Origin: Erythrobacter sp. NAP1
Lineage (GTDB): Bacteria > Pseudomonadota > Alphaproteobacteria > Sphingomonadales > Sphingomonadaceae
Assembly: GCF_000152865.1 (NCBI RefSeq)
Contig: NZ_CH672390.1
Coordinates: 2,087,468-2,151,467, forward strand
Direction: 5' to 3'
Length of the DNA stretch: 64,000 bases
In this document: piece after piece, positions 18,040 to 24,800 of the stretch
How positions within the stretch are numbered: position 1 is the first letter of the stretch
Layout of the letters: the number at the start of each line of letters is the position of its first letter
Translations under genes and position numbers: made by a program
Notes under the pieces: generated by a model
The model's input: the letters and a program-made list of their open reading frames with translations, nothing else
Told to the model about the DNA's origin: nothing
The model's database searches: none

Positions 18040-18606
18040 GTGCCGAGAAAGTCTAACCGACAAAAGATAGAAGACTTTCTAGATGAGCAAGATGAAGGGT
18101 TCCAATGGTACTTTCTTGTCCTGCCGGAATTGCTGGAAAAGATTTCTAGTCGGAATCCTGCGTTAGCTTACACATTTCAGCAACTTGAAGCGGGTCAGCG
18201 TATCGCGCTTTACGCTTTGCTTATGCGAGAGTACCGTACCAACAGCGATATGGCTTGGGACGCAGTTGATCAGATGAAGATTGACCGGGCTGAATATCCT
18301 AAGCATTTTCACCGGATTTCTGGGAAGTCACTGAGCAAGAGAAGTCGTCAATTGATTGCGCCCGCTGAAAAAGTCAGGGACGCGATCATGCACGGCCGCT
18401 ATGAAACATCAGCAGAAATCGAGAAAGCTATCCTACGTTGCCTGCAATACGCGAAGCTTCTTAACGACGAGTTTGAAGCAAAAGTTGGTTTTCGGCCTTT
18501 TGGGAAGTTGCAGGGGGTCACCAGCAAAAAAGGAAAGCCGCAACTTGATGAGCGAATATCTACAGCGGTGCTTCGTGGTTTAGGTTTTGAGGTCGCAATT
18601 GACTAA
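18040..18606 (+). CDS. HEPN-like hypothetical protein in low-GC DNA
   Basis: 188 residues, mostly helical. In the C-terminal half PAEKVRDAIMHGRY has Arg-x4-His, the HEPN ribonuclease motif, followed by a helix EIEKAILRCLQYAKLLNDEF as in many HEPN proteins; the middle has a WDAVDQMKIDRAEYPKHF segment. An RNase or RNA-binding role is inferred. GTG at 18040 begins three bases after the thiC stop and shares its purines with the ribosome binding site, so the exact start is uncertain. GC is clearly below that of thiC, suggesting transfer. Confidence 0.55.
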   Translation: MPRKSNRQKIEDFLDEQDEGFQWYFLVLPELLEKISSRNPALAYTFQQLEAGQRIALYALLMREYRTNSDMAWDAVDQMKIDRAEYPKHFHRISGKSLSKRSRQLIAPAEKVRDAIMHGRYETSAEIEKAILRCLQYAKLLNDEFEAKVGFRPFGKLQGVTSKKGKPQLDERISTAVLRGLGFEVAID

Positions 18607-18625
18607 TTCTGAATTTGATTCCGAA

Positions 18626-19210
18626 TTAACCCATCGCCCTGAACCAATCCCGTAGCGCCAGATGGAGCCTCACGACCTCGTCTTCTGCCAAAGTTTTGCA
18701 ATGCGCGATTGGACCGCGAAGTGTGTTTAAAGTTGAGATCACCTTCTCAAGAGCTTTAATGTTCTGAAAGATGTCTGAAAATGTCTCCCAGTTGGTTTTG
18801 ATTATCTCCCCTAGCTCGCCAAAAGTTGTATAATCGATGAGTTCTTCGGACCTTACGCTGATCCCGGACTCTAGCTCTCTCTTATGCGTCGCTTCAGCAT
18901 GATCTTTCACATTCGGCGGGACAGCTAGGTTCCACCAATCTGTTCCGTGCTGCTCCAGCAATATGTCCGAGATCAGAGTGCGGATCGAATTCTCGAGACA
19001 ATAAAAAACCCGATAGTGGACAGCCATAGCCGCCGCCTCTGAACGGATGGTCGCGTCGAACTGGGGGTAATAAGTCTCGTCAGGCTGGGACACGCTATCT
19101 TCGCCGTGTCCCAAATCTACTTCATGCAGCTTTTCCAAGTGGCGTACGGATGCTTCTATCGCGAGATTGTTCAGACCAAAGAGACGGACGTTTCTATTCG
19201 TCGAAGGCAT
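18626..19210 (-). CDS. Swt1-family HEPN domain protein
   Basis: 194 residues matching the Swt1-type HEPN domain: FYCLENSIRTLISDILLEQHG (about 66-86), DWWNLAVPPNVKDHAE, and a closing TLRGPIAHCKTLAEDEVVRLHLALRDWFR in which Arg-x4-His is the predicted RNase motif. Such domains occur in toxin or phage-defence settings. ATG 19210 lies inside the DUF5343 gene (17-base overlap), so the pair is translationally coupled. Low GC and AT-rich codons compared with neighbours. Confidence 0.7.
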   Translation of the reverse strand: MPSTNRNVRLFGLNNLAIEASVRHLEKLHEVDLGHGEDSVSQPDETYYPQFDATIRSEAAAMAVHYRVFYCLENSIRTLISDILLEQHGTDWWNLAVPPNVKDHAEATHKRELESGISVRSEELIDYTTFGELGEIIKTNWETFSDIFQNIKALEKVISTLNTLRGPIAHCKTLAEDEVVRLHLALRDWFRAMG

Positions 19211-19844
19211 CTAGCAGGTTCTCTCTGAGAGATTTGAAGATAGCATTGAACACGTCAATATTGTCGGTTTCGGGCAGATTCAGATTGATCGTGTAGGAAA
19301 GGCCCAACGCTTTTCGGGCATTGCCCGTCCGACGATATTCAACAAGCGCTTGTGGCGAACCCATTGAAGCCGGTTCTTCTCTATGCTCACTGTGTGAATC
19401 AGGATCAGAGGTCTGAGACGAGTCGAAGTCAGCCAGCGAGTTGCAAGCGGTGAAACTTCCCGTAATCCCTTTAACCGAGGAATCGCTTTTTTCCTTGCCA
19501 GTGACTTCGACGATCAAGTTTTTCAGTTTATCAGGAGTTAGCTCGTAGGCGTATTCATTGCGCTTGAATATCTCTGCGAAACCGTGCTTCATCGCATCTG
19601 CCATTGCAGCACCACTGCTGTCGGCATTGCGAAAACGGCGATATAAATCTGTGGGACGTCCGTCAGATTCTAAGAATCCCATTCTTTTTAGAAATGGAAT
19701 GAAGGGTTTCGCGCTGCCAGAACCGTAACCCAGCACTGTCGATTGGAAATCTTGTGTGTAGCGATCCGGAACCTTCGCCTCTTGAATCTTGGCGAAGATT
19801 TTCGAAATAAGCCCGGTGGAATTCATATATGGCGGCAGAGCCAT
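19194..19844 (-). CDS. DUF5343 domain protein
   Basis: 216 residues. The first 130 match DUF5343: LPPYMNSTGLISKIFAKI, TVLGYGSGSAKPFIPFLKRMGFL, and PTDLYRRFRNADSSGAAMA, a winged-helix-like arrangement. A Ser/Asp/Glu-rich linker follows, and the C-terminus has a LSYTINLNLPETDNIDVFNAIFKSL segment that resembles the strand/helix ends of DUF5343 partners. ATG 19844 follows GGAGGGCAAA at ideal spacing; upstream ATG at 19856 is less likely. It is operonic with the Swt1-HEPN gene; the pair is a candidate toxin/antitoxin or defence module. Confidence 0.7.
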   Translation of the reverse strand: MALPPYMNSTGLISKIFAKIQEAKVPDRYTQDFQSTVLGYGSGSAKPFIPFLKRMGFLESDGRPTDLYRRFRNADSSGAAMADAMKHGFAEIFKRNEYAYELTPDKLKNLIVEVTGKEKSDSSVKGITGSFTACNSLADFDSSQTSDPDSHSEHREEPASMGSPQALVEYRRTGNARKALGLSYTINLNLPETDNIDVFNAIFKSLRENLLDAFDE

Positions 19845-19984
19845 TTTGCCCTCCATTCATCTTAGCCAAGATTGCTAGTAAGCGCCTTCATTTGGCCTGA
19901 CGTCAATGGGCTGGCGCTGGTCCTCCACAACTCATCTTGCCCTTCCAAGTTTGCCGGCAGAAACGGATGGTGCAGTCGCGTGAG

Positions 19985-20440
19985 CTAACCCCGCCCCATC
20001 CCCACCATCACCCGGTCCAGCGCCTGCAGGAAGTTCGACCGATCCGCCTTCCTAAACGGCGGCGGGCCTCCACCGACCCCGTCCATCCCGGCGCGCAGGT
20101 CTTCCATTATCGCGCGGGTTGCGATGGCGCTGCCGATGCTGGCGGCGTCGAATTCGCGGCCGTCGTGTTTCAGCACGCGCGCGCCTGCTTTGAGGCAGCG
20201 CTCGGCCAGCAGGATGTCGCCGGTCACCACCACGCTGCGGTCGTCGGCATGCTCCGCGATCCAGTCATCCGCCGCGTCGAAGCCGTCGCTCACCACCACC
20301 CGCTTCACCCGCTCGCTCACCGGCACGCGGAGGGGCGAGTTGCTCACCACGCGGACCTCGGCCTTGAACCTGTCCGCCACGCGGTACACTTCGTCCTTCA
20401 CCGGGCAGGCGTCGGCATCAACAAGGATGGTGATCGTCAT
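19985..20440 (-). CDS. yaiI: YaiI/YqxD family protein (DUF188)
   Basis: 151 residues: ILVDADACPVKDEV at the start (acidic residues resembling a PIN-like nuclease pocket), VVVSDGFDAADDWIAEHA, VVTGDILLAERCLKAGA and a C-terminal GPPPFRKADRSNFLQALDR, all family hallmarks. PIN-like, so a nuclease role has been proposed but not settled. GC returns to the genome average here, between two low-GC blocks. Confidence 0.9.
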   Translation of the reverse strand: MTITILVDADACPVKDEVYRVADRFKAEVRVVSNSPLRVPVSERVKRVVVSDGFDAADDWIAEHADDRSVVVTGDILLAERCLKAGARVLKHDGREFDAASIGSAIATRAIMEDLRAGMDGVGGGPPPFRKADRSNFLQALDRVMVGMGRG

Positions 20441-20709
20441 GGGAGCACGCCTTAACCCACGGGCATGCCGGAATCCAGAAACGCAGCTGCCCCGCGAACA
20501 ATAATTAGCTATCCGCGCAATTCCATGCTACAGCCTCCGCGCTGACGTCGGAATTTGCGACGGAACTTGAAATTTGCGCTCCGCCGTCTGGTTCTTCGAA
20601 CCCCCGGCGTTAACCGGACGACGACTTCCTTTCATCTGAACGAATTGACGCACGACCTTGCCGCATGTCGCGGTGAGGCAACCCCAACGTTCTTGAAAGG
20701 AACGATATT

Positions 20710-20925
20710 ATGTCCAGCAAAACTGGCTCCGTAAAATTCTTCAACGCCGACAAGGGCTATGGCTTCATCCAGCCCGACGACGGTTCGGCCGACAGCTTCG
20801 TGCACATCAGCGCGGTGCAGGCCGCCGGCATGCAGACGCTCGATAAGGAACAGCGTCTCAACTACGAAGTCGAGACCGGCCGCAATGGCAAGGAAAGCGC
20901 CGTAAACCTTTCGGCAGCGGACTGA
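20710..20925 (+). CDS. Cold-shock protein (CspA family)
   Basis: 71-residue cold-shock domain with RNP1 (KGYGFIQP, residues 17-24) and RNP2 (SFVHISAV, about 33-40). Binds single-stranded RNA and DNA as a chaperone. A leader of up to about 200 bases separates it from the preceding gene, in line with the long 5' UTRs of csp genes. GAAAGGAACGATATT precedes the ATG, and a strong terminator follows. Confidence 0.95.
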   Translation: MSSKTGSVKFFNADKGYGFIQPDDGSADSFVHISAVQAAGMQTLDKEQRLNYEVETGRNGKESAVNLSAAD

Positions 20926-20933
20926 CGAACATG

Positions 20934-20968
20934 CGCAGCGCGGAACATCATGCTCCGCGCTGCGTTTT
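20934..20968 (+). terminator. Intrinsic terminator after the cold-shock gene
   Basis: Eleven-pair stem CGCAGCGCGGA / TCCGCGCTGCG with a nine-base loop, followed by TTTT. It starts eight bases after the csp stop codon. Confidence 0.9.
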
Positions 20969-21008
20969 AACCGCTCAGTACTTTTCCCGATACCGAAAGG
21001 CAGACCAC

Positions 21009-21224
21009 ATGGCGCAGACTTACGAATTCTATATCGAGCGTGCGGGCGAATCCGCGAAGGCTGCGAAGGAAGCGGTTCTGCAGAATGTGCGCGAGCGGGA
21101 ACTGCGCTCTGAGCAGCATTGGCTCGGCCTTGCCGAGCGTACCCGCGCAGGCAAGATCGCCCGCGAAAAGGCCGACGCTGCACGCATGGCCAAGCGCGAG
21201 GCGGAAGCCGCCCTCAGGAACTGA
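21009..21224 (+). CDS. Small charged helical protein, unknown function
   Basis: 71 residues, Ala/Glu/Arg/Lys-rich and predicted to be one or two long helices (possibly a coiled coil) after a short start MAQTYEFYIERAGESA. No family recognised. GAAAGGCAGACCAC before the ATG at 21009 supports this start over the longer frame from 20931, which begins inside the terminator of the cold-shock gene. Confidence 0.55.
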   Translation: MAQTYEFYIERAGESAKAAKEAVLQNVRERELRSEQHWLGLAERTRAGKIAREKADAARMAKREAEAALRN

Positions 21225-21277
21225 CACCCATGCGGTGAGCATGTATGGTCCCTTCCCGACAACAGGGAGGACCAGCC

Positions 21278-21778
21278 ATGCTCAGATCAGTCACTTTGCT
21301 CGCCGCAGCCGCGGCTTTGAGCGCAGCCACCACCAGCCCCGCGCTCGCCGATGCGCATGTCGAGGCAGGCGCCGAGGCGACCTCATCCGAAAAGCGCACC
21401 ATCATGCCCGAGGACCCGGGCGCGCGCGCTTTTCTTGAGCAGTTCGGCTTTTCCGAAGCGGTGATCCACGGCGACACCGTCTACCTATCCGGCGTGATCC
21501 TCGGTCCCCCGCAAGAGGGCGAGACGCAGGAAGAGGCGTTCGACCGCACGTTTCAGTATATCGGCGGCATCCTCGAGCGCGCCGGATCGAGCTGGGGCGA
21601 CGTGCTCGACATCACCACCTACCACACCGACATAGACGCCTCGATGCCCGCGCTCGCCGCGGTGAAGAACCGCTACGTCAAAGCCCCCTTCCCCGCCTGG
21701 ACCGCGATCGACGTGGACCGCCTCTATGCGCCCGAGGGCGTGGTGGAGATCAAGATTACGGCTCGCAGATCAGACTGA
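21278..21778 (+). CDS. Secreted RidA/Rid-family protein
   Basis: 166 residues with a Sec signal peptide (cut near PALADA, about 25). The remainder is a Rid/YjgF-like domain: VIHGDTVYLSGVILGP, FQYIGGILERAGSSWGDVLDITTY and a closing PAWTAIDVDRLYAPEGVVEIKITA that includes the usual substrate-site Arg. Periplasmic Rid proteins are less common than the cytoplasmic enamine deaminases; the substrate is unknown. GGGAGGACCAGCC gives a good ribosome site for the ATG at 21278. Confidence 0.85.
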   Translation: MLRSVTLLAAAAALSAATTSPALADAHVEAGAEATSSEKRTIMPEDPGARAFLEQFGFSEAVIHGDTVYLSGVILGPPQEGETQEEAFDRTFQYIGGILERAGSSWGDVLDITTYHTDIDASMPALAAVKNRYVKAPFPAWTAIDVDRLYAPEGVVEIKITARRSD

Positions 21779-21865
21779 AGCTTGTCGATCAAAGAGTTAA
21801 AGGGATTGACGGCAAATCTAATACTCACAAGTAAAGAAGCCTGATTTCTGCTGCGGAGATGTTGT

Positions 21866-23182
21866 TTGATTGAACAGGGCGATCGAGAAGAACTAGATCT
21901 TGATGACGACATTGTCGGCGAAATCGAGATTGATTTTGCGAATGACGAAATAGAGCGAGGCGCGATAGGCCAACTCAAAGAACGTTGCGACGCTGCGGAC
22001 ATTGAAGTGCGCGAGCGAGAATTCGAAGATGGAGAGAAGCTCCTCAGTATCTTGCTGCCCCGCGGCAGAAATACTCGGGCAGTCCCTGCGAGCGGGGGGC
22101 GTGCCGATAAACTCCTAGAAATCAAATTTGAAAAGTATGTTTTCTTAGAAGGGTTCGATGCAGTTTGTTGTTACAATGAGCAGACTATTGAAGCCTTAGT
22201 CAGAGGCTATCCGATCCCTGCCGCATTGAACAGATTCATCGAGCTAGCTTCGCAAGAAGATGACAAGTCGTCCGCAATCGTCCTCGAAGGGGACGCCCCA
22301 TCAGGAGCACCGGTCGCATCTCTTGGAAGAGTTTCTAACGACCTAGCAGTCCTTCTTGGGGCAAGATACCTTTCGCGTTCAATTAGCCTTAAAATTCAAG
22401 GTGGAGGCTTCACCAATCAGGAGGAGGCGCGAGCTCTACTAAGAAAGCTTGCTGATAGCATAGGTTTTCAAATGGACCTTCAGTATGGCACTGGCTTCAG
22501 TCTTATCCAAGAAAGGAACAGGAGGTTTATTTCCAGGCGTCGAAGGCCTGATCGTGACGCGAAGATTAAGTTTCCGACCCACGAGTACGAAGCGGCCCCC
22601 ATGTCGCTTTACTGGTACGCTAGAGACGCGCGCGGACTGCCGCTGCTTCGCTTCCTTGGCCTCTATCAGTGTATTGAGTATTTCTTTCCGACCTATTCTG
22701 AGTCGGAGGCCAAAAGACGGCTTGGTCTGATTTTGAAGGATCCATCATTCAGAACCGATAGAGATAGTGATCTCGCCCGGCTCTTAACGGCGATGAAGCT
22801 GAGTAGAAATGGCTTTGGCGACGAACGTTCTCAACTACGCGCCGTCTTCGATGCATGTATTGATCCCGATGAGTTGAGAGAGTTCATAGCTTCAACTAGT
22901 GGCTTGCAAGATCACCTGAGCTCAAAAAGCAAGAAGATGAATATTCACAAAGTACCCACCGCAAACACAAACCTCGACCTCAGGAATGACGTAGCGACGC
23001 GTATATACGATATTAGATGCAAAATTGTTCATACAAAAGATGATGATCATCCAGATGGTCGGGGCATGATATTACCATTCAGTGAGGAGGCGGAGACCTT
23101 AGAGTTCGATAACCTTCTACTCGAATTTTTGGCTCAGAAGGTGTTGATAAGCTCTAGCGTGCCAATCCGTTTCTCAGTTTAA
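21866..23182 (+). CDS. Large HEPN-like protein in low-GC DNA
   Basis: 438 residues, predicted cytoplasmic. The N-terminal 200 residues have mixed alpha/beta content with no known motif; a Trp/Tyr-rich middle (MSLYWYARDARGLPLLRFLGLYQCIEYFFP) follows; the C-terminus has RIYDIRCKIVHTKDD, with the Arg-x4-His HEPN motif typical of YxxRNxIVH proteins. TTG 21866 is the likely start, with GGAG eight bases upstream. Codon use and GC are unlike the flanks, marking it as acquired. Candidate defence gene. Confidence 0.6.
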   Translation: MIEQGDREELDLDDDIVGEIEIDFANDEIERGAIGQLKERCDAADIEVREREFEDGEKLLSILLPRGRNTRAVPASGGRADKLLEIKFEKYVFLEGFDAVCCYNEQTIEALVRGYPIPAALNRFIELASQEDDKSSAIVLEGDAPSGAPVASLGRVSNDLAVLLGARYLSRSISLKIQGGGFTNQEEARALLRKLADSIGFQMDLQYGTGFSLIQERNRRFISRRRRPDRDAKIKFPTHEYEAAPMSLYWYARDARGLPLLRFLGLYQCIEYFFPTYSESEAKRRLGLILKDPSFRTDRDSDLARLLTAMKLSRNGFGDERSQLRAVFDACIDPDELREFIASTSGLQDHLSSKSKKMNIHKVPTANTNLDLRNDVATRIYDIRCKIVHTKDDDHPDGRGMILPFSEEAETLEFDNLLLEFLAQKVLISSSVPIRFSV

Positions 23183-23246
23183 GCCTTTAACCCGCCTGCC
23201 AATACCCCACTTTCCTACACCGCCAATTTCTGCCTTAACCTCGCAG

Positions 23247-23584
23247 ATGGCATCCTCCCCCCCCCTCCCCACTCGCCCTCGCTTCAACCTGACACCACCC
23301 GCTGGACCGGCGCCAAGGCTGCCGCGTTCCTCAAGGCGCTTGCTCGCAGCGGGAAGGTTGCGCCTGCGGCTCGCAGCGTGGGGATGAGCCGGCAGGCGGC
23401 TTATCCGTTGCGGGCGCGGGCTCCGGGGTTTGCGAAGTTCTGGGACTTGGCGATGGAGGAGGCGGCGCAGCGCAGGGCTTCGGCGCGAAAGCCCAAGCGC
23501 GTGCATCCGCTGCTCTCGCGCGCGCCGGTCGATCTTGCTGCGGGTGCCATGCGGGAGGATGACAGTTATGCGCCCCATGGGTGA
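23247..23584 (+). pseudogene. Small helix-turn-helix protein gene, frameshifted at a C9 run
   Basis: A clear reading (codons from 23282) gives WTGAKAAAFLKALA, VAPAARSVGMSRQAAY and LRARAPGFAKFWDLAMEE, the layout of short sphingomonad helix-turn-helix proteins. That frame has no ATG, GTG or TTG between the previous stop and residue GMSRQAAY. An ATG at 23247 opens one frame away; nine C residues (23257-23265) lie between, and one extra C would join them. It is therefore a pseudogene, a phase-variable gene or a sequencing error. The C-terminal end runs into the repeat array. Confidence 0.6.
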
Positions 23585-23700
23585 CACTCTGGCCCGCCTC
23601 AGCGCGACACTTTGCCGCCGATGGGTGACACTTTGCGGCCCCTTGGTGACGCTTTGGCGGCCAAGGTCACACTTTTGGCGGGGCACGGTGACACATGGGC
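23581..23700. repeat. Six phased GTGACACTTTG-like direct repeats
   Basis: Units begin at 23581, 23604, 23625, 23646, 23666 and 23688 (GTGACACTCTG, GCGACACTTTG, GTGACACTTTG, GTGACGCTTTG, GTCACACTTTTG, GTGACACATGG), spaced 20-23 bp, about two helical turns. Spacers contain GGCGGCC-like sequence. Units are degenerate and no spacers are conserved in length, so this is not a CRISPR array. It lies directly after the broken helix-turn-helix gene. Confidence 0.7.
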
Positions 23701-23713
23701 CGTTTTTGCCCCT

Positions 23714-23734
23714 GGACCGTGTAACATGCGGTCC
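23714..23734. repeat. 21-bp palindromic element, copy 1
   Basis: GGACCG-TGTAACATG-CGGTCC: six-base perfect arms around a nine-base centre. An identical 21-bp copy lies at 46261-46281 and sequence just outside is also similar (TTGC-CC before, A after). Exact conservation at two intergenic sites 22 kb apart suggests a regulator operator or a small dispersed repeat. Here it sits about 20 bases beyond the stop codon of the MBL lipoprotein gene. Confidence 0.65.
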
Positions 23735-23752
23735 ACTTCGTGAGGAAAACGC

Positions 23753-24673
23753 TCACTCGACAGGCACGATCTCCACCATCTGGCCGACCTCGGTGAAGAA
23801 GGGGCGCTCGCCCCTAGCAAGGTAGCCGGGCGCCTCGATTGGCACGTGCATGGCGACGGCGGCATGGGCGTTGAAGGTCTCGTCCAGCAGCGCGTCGAAG
23901 CCGCCTTGCGCATAGTGCCAGTAGGGGACCATGGCGAGGCTGGTGCGCCGGGCCTGAAGGAAGGCGGTGAGGGCCTCGTAGTGCTCGGAAGCCGGGTCCG
24001 CGTCGCCAAGGTGCATGACGCGTGCCGACAGGCCCTCGCCAGCCGGAGCGGAGACGCGGAAGGTGATGTTGTGGACCTCTGCGTGCCGGTCGGGCCAGCC
24101 GGAATGCGGGGAGCGGAAGGCCTCGATGGTGGCGCCCGCGATTGCGATGGCCTCGGCCGCCTCGCCATTGGCAAGCTCGATGGTGCGGATGCGCTCGGCG
24201 AGCGCTTCGTCCCAGCCGGGCGCCTCGCGCATGCGGTCAAGCGCCTGTGCGGGTGCGACCATGACGAGGTCGGCCTGGGCGGCGAGCATGGCGGTCAGCT
24301 GCTCCTCGGAGAAGTGGTCGCCGTGGGCGTGGCTGACGAAGACGGCGGCGACGCCATCGTAGGGGGGCGCTCCGGTGACGAGCGCCTCGACCAACTCGGG
24401 CGGCGGCACTTCGAAGGTGCCCCAGTGGTCGTCATAGAGCGGGTCGAACAGGAGCTTGACCGGGCGGGTGCCTGCGGTGTCCCCGCGTTCAAGGTCGCCG
24501 CCAAGCTCGGCCATGACGCCTGCGTTGAGGATCGCGGTGGCGGTGTTGGGATTGGGGCCGGTGGCGAGCTCGGTCGGTGGGGCGACGGTGTCATTGGGTG
24601 CCTCGGCGCAGGAAGGGAGCGCCATGATGGCGGCGAGCGGCAGGGCGGAAAGGAGTAGCTGTGATGCACGAAT
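23753..24673 (-). CDS. MBL-fold metallohydrolase lipoprotein with probable ATT start
   Basis: 306 residues if begun at ATT 24673; 290 if begun at ATG 24625. The ATT start gives a full lipoprotein signal peptide ending in LPSC and has AAGGAG six bases upstream, whereas the ATG start would delete the charged and hydrophobic parts. The metallo-beta-lactamase fold shows a LLFDPLYDDHW strand, the HxHxDH motif in SHAHGDHFS, a later RSPHSGWPDRHAEVHN and VMHLGDADP. Related to UlaG/RomA-like periplasmic hydrolases; substrate unknown. Convergent with nothing; ends beside the 21-bp palindrome. Confidence 0.75.
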   Translation of the reverse strand: MRASQLLLSALPLAAIMALPSCAEAPNDTVAPPTELATGPNPNTATAILNAGVMAELGGDLERGDTAGTRPVKLLFDPLYDDHWGTFEVPPPELVEALVTGAPPYDGVAAVFVSHAHGDHFSEEQLTAMLAAQADLVMVAPAQALDRMREAPGWDEALAERIRTIELANGEAAEAIAIAGATIEAFRSPHSGWPDRHAEVHNITFRVSAPAGEGLSARVMHLGDADPASEHYEALTAFLQARRTSLAMVPYWHYAQGGFDALLDETFNAHAAVAMHVPIEAPGYLARGERPFFTEVGQMVEIVPVE

Positions 24674-24800
24674 GAACGGCTCCTTCGCAGACGGGCGGGG
24701 TAGGTTGCGAGCCTAGCACAGCGGGCGCGGCTGCCAACTGGCTCGGAAGTGGAGGCAGTTGCACGGGTCTGCTGTGGCGGCGTGTGGCAGGTGAGCGCGC

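Noticed and set aside
23174-23686. 170-codon minus-strand frame with repeated QSVT
   Set aside because: The repeated residues are only the translation of the GTGACACTTTG DNA repeats; no ribosome site.
23581-23700. CRISPR array
   Set aside because: Repeats are short, degenerate and almost without spacers; no cas genes.
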